NCBI RefSeq assembly: GCF_000381125.1
Contig: NZ_KB905930.1
Coordinates: 124,001 to 188,000, forward strand
Direction of reading: 5' to 3'
Source: Caldimonas manganoxidans ATCC BAA-369
GTDB taxonomy: Bacteria > Pseudomonadota > Gammaproteobacteria > Burkholderiales > Burkholderiaceae_C
Length of the DNA stretch: 64,000 nt
Shown: piece after piece, positions 37,343-46,084 of the stretch
How the letters are laid out: each line of letters opens with the position of its first letter
How positions within the stretch are numbered: position 1 is the stretch's first letter
Position numbers and translations under genes: made by a program
The notes under the pieces: generated by a model
Told to the model about the DNA's origin: nothing
Database searches by the model: none
What the model saw: only the letters and a program-made list of their open reading frames with translations

Positions 37343-38650
37343 TCAGCGCACCCTCCGCAGGGCCGTGGCCACGGCCTGGACGATCTGATCGATCTGCGCT
37401 CGGTCGATGATCAGCGGCGGGGATAGCGCGATCGTATCGCCCGTGGTGCGGATCAGCACGCCTTGCTCCCAACAATCGAGGAACACATCGAACGCCCGTT
37501 TGGCCGGCTCCTCGGGACGAGGCGCCAGCTCGATGCCGCCCACCAGCCCGATGTTGCGCACATCGATCACATGTGGCAGGCCCCGCAGCGAATGCACCGC
37601 GTCGGCGAAGTAAGACTCCAGCTCGCCAGCCCGTGTGAGCAGGCCTTCTTCGGCATACGTGTCCAAGGTGCCCAAGGCCGCGGCGCAGGCCAGCGGGTGG
37701 GCCGAGTAGGTGTAGCCGTGGAAGAACTCGATCAAATGTTCGGGCCCCTGCATGAAGGCGTCATGGATCTCCTGTTTGACGAAGACCGCCCCCATCGGGA
37801 CACAGCCATTGGTGATGCCTTTGGCCACCGTCATCAGATCTGGGGTGACGCCAAAGGTCTGTGCGGCAAAGGGCTGGCCCGTGCGCCCAAAGCCGGTGAT
37901 GACCTCGTCGAAGATCAGCAAAATGCCATGCTTGTCGCAGATCTCGCGCAGGCGCTGCAGGTAGCCCTGCGGCGGGATCAGCACCCCGGTGGAGCCGGCC
38001 ACCGGCTCGACGATCACCGCGGCAATCGTCGAGGCGTCGTGCAAGGCCACCAGGCGTTCCAAATCGTCGGCCAGCTCTGCGCCATAGGCTGGCTGACCGC
38101 GCGAAAAAGCATTGCGCGTCGGGTCATGCGTGTGGCGGAGGTGATCCACCCCGCTCAGCAAGCTGCCGAACATTTTGCGGTTGGCCACCATGCCGCCCAC
38201 CGAGATGCCGCCAAAGTTCACGCCGTGATACGCCCGCTCACGACCGATCAGCCGCGTGCGCTGCCCTTCACCGCGCACACGGTGGTAGGCAATGGCCATC
38301 TTCAGCGCCGTTTCCACCGACTCCGAGCCCGAGTTCGTATAAAAGACTTTGTTCAGGCCGGGGGGAGTGAGCTGCACCAGCCGCTCGGCCAGCTCGAAGG
38401 CCTTCGGATGGCCCATCTGGAACGGCGGCGCATAGTCGAGTTCGCCGGCTTGCTGCTGAATCGCCTGGACGATCTTCGGTCGAGCATGTCCGGCGTTGAC
38501 GCACCACAGCCCGGCCACCCCGTCGAGCACCTGCCGCCCCTCTGGCGTCCAGAAATACATGCCTTCGGCCCGAGCCAGCAGCCTGGGGGCTTTCTTGAAT
38601 TGGCGGTTGGCCGTGAAAGGCATCCAGTAAGCATCGAGCTGGGGTTGCAT
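37343..38650 (-). CDS. Omega-amino acid:pyruvate aminotransferase (beta-alanine type)
   Basis: A 435-aa class III PLP aminotransferase. The start MQPQLDAYWMPFTANRQFKK is characteristic of beta-alanine:pyruvate transaminases. Other motifs are YTNSGSESVETALKMA, YHGVNFGGISVGGM, IFDEVITGFGRTG and the PLP Lys in TVAKGITNGCVPMGA. It would convert beta-alanine or other omega-amines with pyruvate to an aldehyde and alanine. The ATG at 38650 has GAGGAGA. It is divergent from an Lrp-type regulator. Confidence 0.9.
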   Translation of the reverse strand: MQPQLDAYWMPFTANRQFKKAPRLLARAEGMYFWTPEGRQVLDGVAGLWCVNAGHARPKIVQAIQQQAGELDYAPPFQMGHPKAFELAERLVQLTPPGLNKVFYTNSGSESVETALKMAIAYHRVRGEGQRTRLIGRERAYHGVNFGGISVGGMVANRKMFGSLLSGVDHLRHTHDPTRNAFSRGQPAYGAELADDLERLVALHDASTIAAVIVEPVAGSTGVLIPPQGYLQRLREICDKHGILLIFDEVITGFGRTGQPFAAQTFGVTPDLMTVAKGITNGCVPMGAVFVKQEIHDAFMQGPEHLIEFFHGYTYSAHPLACAAALGTLDTYAEEGLLTRAGELESYFADAVHSLRGLPHVIDVRNIGLVGGIELAPRPEEPAKRAFDVFLDCWEQGVLIRTTGDTIALSPPLIIDRAQIDQIVQAVATALRRVR

Positions 38651-38700
38651 GGGCGGTCTCCTCGGTGGCGCGCAGGTCCTCTAGTCTATGAAGCCCTTGG

Positions 38701-38755
38701 CGCAATGTGTATGCGACTCGCGGGGGCGCAAACCGGTCTGACGCAATATCATGCG
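38701..38755. promoter_or_regulatory. Paired Lrp-type operator candidates
   Basis: CGCAATGTGTATGCG (38701-38715) and CGCAATATCATGCG (38742-38755) are two similar CGCA...TGCG inverted repeats about 41 bases centre to centre (about four helix turns). They lie in the 131-base divergent gap between the aminotransferase and the Lrp gene. Confidence 0.45.
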
Positions 38756-38781
38756 GTCATCACAGTCAGTTTTCGTAGAAG

Positions 38782-39261
38782 ATGCCTCCACCCGACGCGC
38801 CTGTGCAACTCGATGCCATCGACCGGCAGATTTTGAGGATGCTTCAGAACGATGGCCGCATGTCCAATCAAGAGCTGGCCGAACGGGTGCATCTATCGCC
38901 TTCGGCCTGCTTGCGCCGCGTGCGGCGTCTCGAAGAGGAAGGGGTGATCGCCCGCTACGTGGCGCTGCTCCACCCGCGGGCCGTGGGGCAGCCGGGAATC
39001 TCGTTCACCATCGTGAACTTGGAAAGCATCACACCGCAAACCCGCCAGGCTTTCGAAGCGGCCGTGCGGGCCGAGGCCGCCATTCTGGACTGCTATTACG
39101 TCGCCGGCAGTCACGACTATCTGGTCCGCTTCGCCTATCGCGATGCCTCGGATCTCGAATCCTTCCATGAAACCGTGTTGTCGCGACTGCCGGGCGTCGT
39201 GCGATTGAATTCCATGTTGGTGCTGCGCACGGTCAAGCACACCACCGCCTTGCAGATCTGA
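38782..39261 (+). CDS. Lrp/AsnC-family transcriptional regulator
   Basis: A 159-aa protein with an N-terminal helix-turn-helix (DAIDRQILRMLQNDGRMSNQELAERV, LSPSACLRRVRRLEEEGVI) and a C-terminal RAM ligand-binding domain (YYVAGSHDYLVRF). It is divergent from the omega-aminotransferase and most likely controls it in response to an amino acid. The downstream GGCT-like gene begins 14 bases later. Confidence 0.92.
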   Translation: MPPPDAPVQLDAIDRQILRMLQNDGRMSNQELAERVHLSPSACLRRVRRLEEEGVIARYVALLHPRAVGQPGISFTIVNLESITPQTRQAFEAAVRAEAAILDCYYVAGSHDYLVRFAYRDASDLESFHETVLSRLPGVVRLNSMLVLRTVKHTTALQI

Positions 39262-39275
39262 ACCCCCTGGGCAGC

Positions 39276-39704
39276 ATGAACGAACCTGTGAGCACCCTGT
39301 ACCAGCCCAGCGGGCTGGAACATGTCTTCGTCTACGGGACCCTGCGTCGTGGCGGGGCCAATGACATCACCCGCTTGGATCCACCGGGACGCTTCGTGGG
39401 GCCGGCATCGGTCAGGGGGTGGCTGTACAGCCTAGGGCGCTACCCCGGCTTGCTGCTGGACGAGCGAGGGCCGGCAGTGGCCGGGGAGGTCTATCACCTC
39501 GATCCGAAGCTCGAGCGCGTGCTCGATGGCATCGAGGAAGTCTATCCGCAACAACGCGACGAATACCTCAAGCGGCGGGTGACGGTGGAGGTGGCCGGGC
39601 GGATGCTGGATTGCCTGGTCTATGAAATCCACCCGCGCTATGTGCAGGGCCGTGCGGTGCTGAGCCCGCCGGATTGGCTGCAGCATGCGCCTGCGGCGGG
39701 ATGA
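39276..39704 (+). CDS. Gamma-glutamylcyclotransferase-like (AIG2/GGCT fold) protein
   Basis: A 142-aa protein with the family start VFVYGTLRRGGAND and the later AVAGEVYHLD and LDGIEEVYPQ, which hold the usual acidic catalytic position. Members act on gamma-glutamyl compounds, but many are uncharacterised. It is close behind the Lrp gene and probably cotranscribed. Confidence 0.8.
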   Translation: MNEPVSTLYQPSGLEHVFVYGTLRRGGANDITRLDPPGRFVGPASVRGWLYSLGRYPGLLLDERGPAVAGEVYHLDPKLERVLDGIEEVYPQQRDEYLKRRVTVEVAGRMLDCLVYEIHPRYVQGRAVLSPPDWLQHAPAAG

Positions 39705-39991
39705 GGGCGCTTGCTGCGACGCAGTGCCTGGCCCAAGATCGGCGCAGACCGTATTCCACATCGCGCAAATTGGTTTTCTCAATATGAGATGCCGCACTGC
39801 TGCAGCGCCGCATAATTTTTCATTGTGGTAAATATTTTTTTGTATTGCGAAATTAAAAACGTAAGTCTTTGATTCTCAAAGAAAAAATTTTTAGTCTTAT
39901 ATAAGACATAAGTCTTGGCGAGGCGGCGGCGGCTCCGTATCCTTGAGTTCATTCCAACCCCTTGTCTTTTTCAGTCAGAACGGAGCCTGCC
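39705..39991 (+). promoter_or_regulatory. AT-rich control region of aceA
   Basis: A 287-base gap with a strikingly A/T-rich core (39810-39910) in a GC-rich chromosome. It contains the perfect palindrome GTCTTATATAAGAC (39894-39907). AAGTCTT occurs at 39873-39879 and 39910-39916, with AGTCTT again at 39893-39898. A regulator of GntR or similar type is likely but not identified. No gene is visible. Confidence 0.6.
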
Positions 39992-41290
<1,299 letters not shown>

Positions 41291-41360
41291 AATTCGCATC
41301 GATCGCCGGCCGACATGGCCGGTGGCTGAACAAGCTCCCGCATCCTGGTGGATGCTCTTG

Positions 41361-41396
41361 GCCCGCGGGCTGCTCGGCCTGCGGGCTCTTTTTTTG
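41361..41396 (+). terminator. Intrinsic terminator after aceA
   Basis: GCCCGC (41361-41366) pairs with GCGGGC (41381-41386), with an inner GGC/GCC, followed by TCTTTTTTT. Confidence 0.88.
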
Positions 41397-41405
41397 GTCT
41401 TGCGG

Positions 41406-41411
41406 TACAAT
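41406..41411 (+). promoter_or_regulatory. -10 element of the thrS promoter
   Basis: TACAAT, 13 bases after the aceA terminator T-run and about 45 bases before the leader peptide. I see no good -35 hexamer at 16-18 bases, so the promoter may be weak or activator-dependent. Confidence 0.5.
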
Positions 41412-41456
41412 CGAACACAATTCCCATTAGCAAGAGCGAGAAAGGCGCGACAGGTT

Positions 41457-41498
41457 ATGACACCGCGAACTTCGACCGTGACTACCCCGGAGGTCTAG
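41457..41498 (+). CDS. Threonine-rich leader peptide of thrS
   Basis: ATG at 41457 opens a 13-residue reading frame, MTPRTSTVTTPEV, ending in TAG. Five of 13 residues are Thr (codons ACA, ACT, ACC, ACT, ACC). AAAGG lies 11 bases upstream. It precedes competing hairpins and an intrinsic terminator in front of threonyl-tRNA synthetase. By analogy with amino-acid operon leader peptides, a ribosome stalled at Thr codons would favour read-through. Expression is inferred. Confidence 0.7.
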   Translation: MTPRTSTVTTPEV

Positions 41499-41570
41499 TC
41501 GGTCGGCCGCGGCGATCCTGAGTCTTCGTTCTTCCTGGATGAAAAGCGCGGCGCCCCCGCGCTTTTTTTG
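41473..41570 (+). terminator. thrS transcription attenuator
   Basis: The terminator stem AAAAGCGCGG / CCGCGCTTTT (41542-41551 and 41557-41566) has a 5-base loop and a T-run, and ends 15 bases before thrS. The competing antiterminator is GCCGCG (41506-41511) with CGCGGC (41547-41552), supported inside by ATCC (41515-41518) with GGAT (41537-41540). A further hairpin (CGACC..GACTA with TAGTC-GGTCG, 41473-41505) covers the Thr codons. Confidence 0.75.
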
Positions 41571-41584
41571 TGACTGGAGATCCC

Positions 41585-43507
41585 ATGGTTAGTGTTCAAC
41601 TTCCTGACGGTTCGCGCCGTGAGTTCCCCGCGCCGGTCTCGGTGGCCGAGGTGGCGGCCTCGATCGGTCCTGGTCTGGCCAAGGCGGCGCTGGCTGGGCG
41701 CATCGGGCGTGGTGAGCAGGCCCGCCTGGTGGACACCAGTTTCGTGATCGACGGTCAGGACGTGCCGCTGGCCATCGTGACCGACAAGGACGCCGACGGC
41801 CTGGACATCCTGCGCCACTCCACGGCCCATTTGTTGGCCTATGCCGTCAAGGAGCTGTTCCCTGACGCCCAAGTCACCATCGGCCCGACGATCGAGAATG
41901 GCTTTTATTACGACTTCGCCTACAAGCGTCCCTTCACGCCCGAGGACTTGGAAGCCATCGAGCGGAAGATGGCCGAGTTGGCCAAGAAGAACGAGCCAGT
42001 GCTGCGCAAGGTCGTGCCGCGCGATGAGGCGGTGGCTTATTTCAAGAGCCTGGGCGAGCACTACAAGGCGCAGATCATCGAAAGCATTCCGCCTGGTGAG
42101 GAGGTGTCGCTCTACAGCGAGGGCAATTTCACCGACTTGTGTCGCGGGCCGCACGTGCCCAGCACTGGCAAGCTCAAGTATTTCAAGTTGACGAAAGTGG
42201 CGGGCGCCTATTGGCGGGGCGATCACCGCAATGAGCAGCTGCAGCGCATCTACGGGACCGCTTGGGCCACGAAAGAGGAGCTCGATCAGTATCTGCGCAT
42301 GCTCGAGGAGGCTGAAAAGCGCGACCATCGCCGACTTGGCCGCGAACTCGACCTGTTCCACCTGGACGAACATGCGCCTGGGCTGGTGTTCTGGCATCCC
42401 AAAGGCTGGGCCTTGTGGCAGCAGGTCGAGCAGTACATGCGAGCGGTGTACCGTGACAACGGCTACCAGGAAGTCAAGGGCCCGCAGATCCTGGACCGCA
42501 CGCTCTGGGAGAAAACCGGTCACTGGGACAAGTACCGGGACAATATGTTCACGACCGAGAGTGAAAAGCGGGACTACGCGCTCAAGCCCATGAACTGTCC
42601 GGGCCACCTGCTGATCTTCAAGCAGGGTATCAAGAGCTATCGGGATTTGCCGCTGCGCTACGGAGAATTCGGTCAGTGCCATCGCAACGAGCCCTCCGGT
42701 GGCCTGCACGGGATCATGCGGGTGCGTGGATTCACGCAAGACGACGGCCACATCTTCTGCACCGAGGATCAAATCCTCGATGAATGCGTGGCCTATACGG
42801 CCTTGCTGCAAAAGGTCTACAAAGACTTCGGCTTCGAGCACATCATCTACAAAGTGGCCACGCGCCCCGAGGCGCGTATCGGCTCGGACGAGTCTTGGGA
42901 CAAGGCCGAGCATGCGCTGATGGAAAGCCTGCGCCGCTCCGGCTGCGACTTCGAGATCGCTGAGGGCGACGGAGCGTTCTACGGCCCGAAAATCGAATAC
43001 ACGCTCAAGGATGCGCTGGGGCGGCAGTGGCAGTGCGGCACGATTCAGGTGGACTTTTCGATGCCGCAGCGCTTGGAAGCCGAGTACGTGGCCGAGGATG
43101 GCTCGCGTCGCACGCCCGTGATGCTGCACCGGGCCATCGTGGGCAGCCTGGAGCGCTTCATCGGCATCTTGATCGAGCAGCACGCCGGGGCGCTGCCGGT
43201 GTGGTTGGCCCCGGTGCAGGTGGTGGTGGCCAACATCACCGATGCCCAGGCCGACTATGCCCGGGAAGTGGCCAAAACGCTGCAAAAACAAGGACTTAGA
43301 ATCGCAACCGATTTGCGTAACGAAAAGATCACGTATAAAATCCGGGAGCATTCTTTGCAGAAGGTTCCGTACATCCTCGTCGTGGGCGACAAGGAGAAAG
43401 CGTCCGGAGCCGTTGCGGTGCGCGCCCGAGGCAATCAGGATCTCGGTGTGATGGTCCTCGATGCCTTCATTCAGAAGATCACGAGCGACATTGCCCAGAA
43501 GCTGTGA
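41585..43507 (+). CDS. thrS: Threonyl-tRNA synthetase
   Basis: A 640-aa class II synthetase. It has a TGS domain (1-62), an editing domain (about 65-225, with [16 protein letters not shown]), and a catalytic core whose Zn ligands include Cys in [14 protein letters not shown]. Motif 2 is [25 protein letters not shown]. The anticodon-binding domain starts near 540 ([12 protein letters not shown]). The ATG at 41585 follows GGAG. It heads thrS-infC-rpmI-rplT behind a Thr-leader attenuator. Confidence 0.97.
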   Translation: MVSVQLPDGSRREFPAPVSVAEVAASIGPGLAKAALAGRIGRGEQARLVDTSFVIDGQDVPLAIVTDKDADGLDILRHSTAHLLAYAVKELFPDAQVTIGPTIENGFYYDFAYKRPFTPEDLEAIERKMAELAKKNEPVLRKVVPRDEAVAYFKSLGEHYKAQIIESIPPGEEVSLYSEGNFTDLCRGPHVPSTGKLKYFKLTKVAGAYWRGDHRNEQLQRIYGTAWATKEELDQYLRMLEEAEKRDHRRLGRELDLFHLDEHAPGLVFWHPKGWALWQQVEQYMRAVYRDNGYQEVKGPQILDRTLWEKTGHWDKYRDNMFTTESEKRDYALKPMNCPGHLLIFKQGIKSYRDLPLRYGEFGQCHRNEPSGGLHGIMRVRGFTQDDGHIFCTEDQILDECVAYTALLQKVYKDFGFEHIIYKVATRPEARIGSDESWDKAEHALMESLRRSGCDFEIAEGDGAFYGPKIEYTLKDALGRQWQCGTIQVDFSMPQRLEAEYVAEDGSRRTPVMLHRAIVGSLERFIGILIEQHAGALPVWLAPVQVVVANITDAQADYAREVAKTLQKQGLRIATDLRNEKITYKIREHSLQKVPYILVVGDKEKASGAVAVRARGNQDLGVMVLDAFIQKITSDIAQKL

Positions 43508-43594
43508 CGCTTGGAGCGGGCTTGTGCCTGCTCCCTGCGGCCGCCGGGTGCGTGTGTGTTTGTCATTGGGGCCTGGCCCCTGGAGATTCGAGCC

Positions 43595-44143
43595 ATCGCT
43601 ACTTATCTTGACCGTCGCATCCCGAATGCGGAGCGCAAGCATCGCCTGAACCGTGAGATCACCGCGCCAGAGGTGCGCCTCAACGGGCCCAACAACGAGC
43701 CGCTGGGCATCGTGAGCCTCGCCGAGGCTTTGCGCATGGCCGCCGAAGCTGATGTCGATCTGGTCGAGATCGCGGCCACGGCCAATCCGCCTGTGTGCCG
43801 CTTGATGGATTACGGCAAGTTCAAGTACCAGGAGCAGAAGAAGGCGCACGAGGCCAAGCAGAAGCAGCACGTCATCGACATCAAGGAAGTCAAGTTCCGC
43901 CCTGGGACCGACGAGGGTGACTATCAAATCAAGTTGCGCAACCTGCGTCGATTCCTCGAAGATGGTGACAAGGGCAAGGTGACGCTGCGGTTCCGTGGTC
44001 GCGAAATCACACACCAAGAGATCGGGATGCGCCTGCTCGAGCGCGTGCGCGACGATCTGGCCGATGTGAGCGTGGTGGAGAACATGCCCAAGTTGGAGGG
44101 GCGCCAGATGGTCATGATCCTGGCGCCGAAGAAGAAAAAGTGA
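43595..44143 (+). CDS. infC: Translation initiation factor IF-3 (AUC start)
   Basis: A 182-aa factor (E. coli 180). The sequence [16 protein letters not shown] opens the conserved N-domain and [19 protein letters not shown] lies near the linker. The protein ends in Lys. The best start is ATC at 43595, giving IATYLDRR, with GGAG about 9 bases upstream. No ATG, GTG or TTG fits that position. Non-standard starts (AUU in E. coli) are known for infC and let IF-3 limit its own synthesis. Confidence 0.92.
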   Translation: MATYLDRRIPNAERKHRLNREITAPEVRLNGPNNEPLGIVSLAEALRMAAEADVDLVEIAATANPPVCRLMDYGKFKYQEQKKAHEAKQKQHVIDIKEVKFRPGTDEGDYQIKLRNLRRFLEDGDKGKVTLRFRGREITHQEIGMRLLERVRDDLADVSVVENMPKLEGRQMVMILAPKKKK

Positions 44144-44159
44144 TCACCTTCGGGTGATC
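44142..44159 (+). other. Hairpin after infC
   Basis: GATCACC-TTCG-GGTGATC, a perfect 7-bp stem with a TTCG tetraloop, begins at the infC stop. There is no U-tract. It lies in the leader of rpmI-rplT, where L20 autoregulation acts in E. coli. Confidence 0.5.
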
Positions 44160-44264
44160 GGCAGCCCGGCGGCGGTGGGTCGCCACGCCGGGGCAGTGGC
44201 CCGGGGCCGACAAGTCCGCGAAAGGTTCGCGGCGCCTCACGGGCACCCAGTAGAAGGAGCAGTC

Positions 44265-44468
44265 ATGCCCAAAATGAAGACCAAGAAGAGCGCGGCCAAG
44301 CGGTTTCGCGTTCGTCCCGGTGGCACCGTCAAGCGTGGTCAGGCGTTCAAGCGCCACATCCTCACCAAGAAGTCGACCACTCGCAAGCGCCAACTGCGCG
44401 GTGCGGTCAATGTGCACGACAGCAACATGGGTCACATCGCTCGGATGATGCCCTTTGCGGGTCTGTGA
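44265..44468 (+). CDS. rpmI: Ribosomal protein L35
   Basis: A 67-aa basic protein starting [16 protein letters not shown] and ending MMPFAGL, typical L35. The ATG at 44265 has AAGGAG upstream. It lies between infC and rplT. Confidence 0.96.
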   Translation: MPKMKTKKSAAKRFRVRPGGTVKRGQAFKRHILTKKSTTRKRQLRGAVNVHDSNMGHIARMMPFAGL

Positions 44469-44493
44469 TCGTTTGGGTTGAAGGAGAAAGCAC

Positions 44494-44853
44494 ATGCCTC
44501 GCGTCAAACGTGGTGTCACCGCACGCGCCCGTCACAAGAAAGTTCTGGCTCTGGCCAAAGGCTTCCGGGGTCGCCGCAAGAATGTTTTCCGCGTCGCCAA
44601 GCAGGCGGTGATGAAGGCTGGGCAATATGCCTACCGTGACCGTCGTGCCAAGAAGCGTGAATTCCGTCAGCTCTGGATTGCCCGTATCAATGCAGCGGTG
44701 CGTGAGCGTGGTCTGACTTACAGCAAGTTCATGAACGGCATCAAGAAGGCGGCCATCGAGATCGACCGCAAGGTGTTGGCCGATTTGGCCGTGCACGATC
44801 CGGCGGCTTTTGGCAGCATCGTCGACAAGGTGAAGGCTCAACTCGCTGCTTGA
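44494..44853 (+). CDS. rplT: Ribosomal protein L20
   Basis: A 119-aa protein starting [28 protein letters not shown]. It contains [18 protein letters not shown] and [14 protein letters not shown]20 binds 23S rRNA early in 50S assembly and in E. coli represses its own operon. A ribosome site AAGGAG precedes the ATG. Confidence 0.97.
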   Translation: MPRVKRGVTARARHKKVLALAKGFRGRRKNVFRVAKQAVMKAGQYAYRDRRAKKREFRQLWIARINAAVRERGLTYSKFMNGIKKAAIEIDRKVLADLAVHDPAAFGSIVDKVKAQLAA

Positions 44854-44895
44854 TTGCCATGATGGGCCCGCCAGTCGGCGGGTCCGACATTGCAG

Positions 44896-44953
44896 CTTCC
44901 CGGCTTCCCGGCCGGGCAGCCGGAAAGGCCGACACCGGGTTCGGCCTTTTTTT
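44896..44953 (+). terminator. pheS: Terminator with competing hairpin before pheS
   Basis: AAAGGCCGA (44924-44932) pairs with TCGGCCTTT (44941-44949), followed by seven T. CTTCCCGGCT (44896-44905) can instead pair with AGCCGGAAAG (44918-44927, one mismatch), which takes four bases of the terminator arm. No Phe-rich leader peptide is visible. It may tune pheST relative to the ribosomal-protein genes. Confidence 0.65.
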
Positions 44954-45008
44954 ATTGCCGCAGGGTTTGCCTGGCGAGCCCCGCACCGCAACCTGACGTC
45001 ATCCACGC

Positions 45009-46046
45009 ATGAACGAGCTCGAACAACTGGTCCACAGCGCCCGTGCGGATTTCGACGCGGCCACGACCCCCGCCGACCTGGAAAATGCCAAGGCCCGTTA
45101 CCTGGGCAAGTCCGGCCGCCTGACGGACTTGCTCAAGGGCTTGGCCGCCTTGCCGCCCGAGGAGAAGAAAACCCGTGGTGCGGCCATCAACGAGGCCAAG
45201 CAGCAAGTCGAAGCCTTGCTCAATGCGCGGCGGCAGGCCTTGGCCGATGCCGAGCTGGAGCGTCAGTTGCGCGCCGAGGCGCTGGACGTGAGCCTGCCGG
45301 GACGTCGGCGCGGTGTGGCCGGCTTGCATCCCGTGACCCGGGCCATGGAGCGTATCGAGGCCATCTTCGGTTCCATGGGGTTCGAGGTGGCCGATGGACC
45401 GGAGATCGAATCGGACTGGTTCAACTTCACGGCGCTGAACACGCCGCAGGACCATCCGGCCCGCTCGATGCACGACACGTTCTATGTCGAAGGGGGGCAT
45501 TTGCTGCGCACCCACACCAGCCCGATGCAAATCCGGCATGCGGTGCAGCATGTCAAGCGCCATGAGGCGCGGCTTGCGTCGGGGCTTCCGATGCCGGATA
45601 TCCGTGTCATTGCGCCAGGGCGAACGTATCGCGTGGACAGCGATGCAACCCATTCGCCGATGTTTCACCAGGTCGAGGGTCTGTGGGTTGGCCAAAACGT
45701 GAGCTTCAAGGACCTGAAGGCGGTTTACGTCAACTTCTTGCAGGAGTTCTTCGAGACCACGGACATCCGCATTCGGTTCAGGCCCAGTTACTTTCCGTTC
45801 ACCGAGCCCAGTGCCGAGATTGACATGATGTTCGGCAGCGGGCCTTTGAAAGGCCGCTGGTTGGAGGTGTCCGGGTCGGGGCAGGTGCATCCGCAAGTGA
45901 TTCGCAACATGGGTCTGGATCCCGAGCGCTACATCGGCTTTGCCTTCGGCTCGGGCATCGACCGTTTGGCCATGTTGCGCTACGGCGTGAACGACCTGCG
46001 CCTGTTCTTCGAGGGCGATCTGCGCTTTCTGTCGCAGTTTCGCTGA
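45009..46046 (+). CDS. pheS: Phenylalanyl-tRNA synthetase alpha subunit
   Basis: A 345-aa catalytic subunit of the (alpha beta)2 enzyme. It has an N-terminal coiled coil (1-90), motif 2 region [22 protein letters not shown], and motif 3 [38 protein letters not shown] lines the Phe pocket. It is followed by pheT. Confidence 0.97.
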   Translation: MNELEQLVHSARADFDAATTPADLENAKARYLGKSGRLTDLLKGLAALPPEEKKTRGAAINEAKQQVEALLNARRQALADAELERQLRAEALDVSLPGRRRGVAGLHPVTRAMERIEAIFGSMGFEVADGPEIESDWFNFTALNTPQDHPARSMHDTFYVEGGHLLRTHTSPMQIRHAVQHVKRHEARLASGLPMPDIRVIAPGRTYRVDSDATHSPMFHQVEGLWVGQNVSFKDLKAVYVNFLQEFFETTDIRIRFRPSYFPFTEPSAEIDMMFGSGPLKGRWLEVSGSGQVHPQVIRNMGLDPERYIGFAFGSGIDRLAMLRYGVNDLRLFFEGDLRFLSQFR

Positions 46047-46084
46047 TCTGTCCCCCCTAAGACTCTGTCTGCAAGGAAGACGAC

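Noticed and set aside
41495-44017. 840-codon open frame antisense to thrS-infC
   Set aside because: Same shadow effect; overlaps two essential genes and resembles no family.
44854-44990. Phe leader peptide for pheST
   Set aside because: The only frame starting nearby (ATG about 44859) has few Phe codons and runs through the terminator, so it does not fit PheM-like control.
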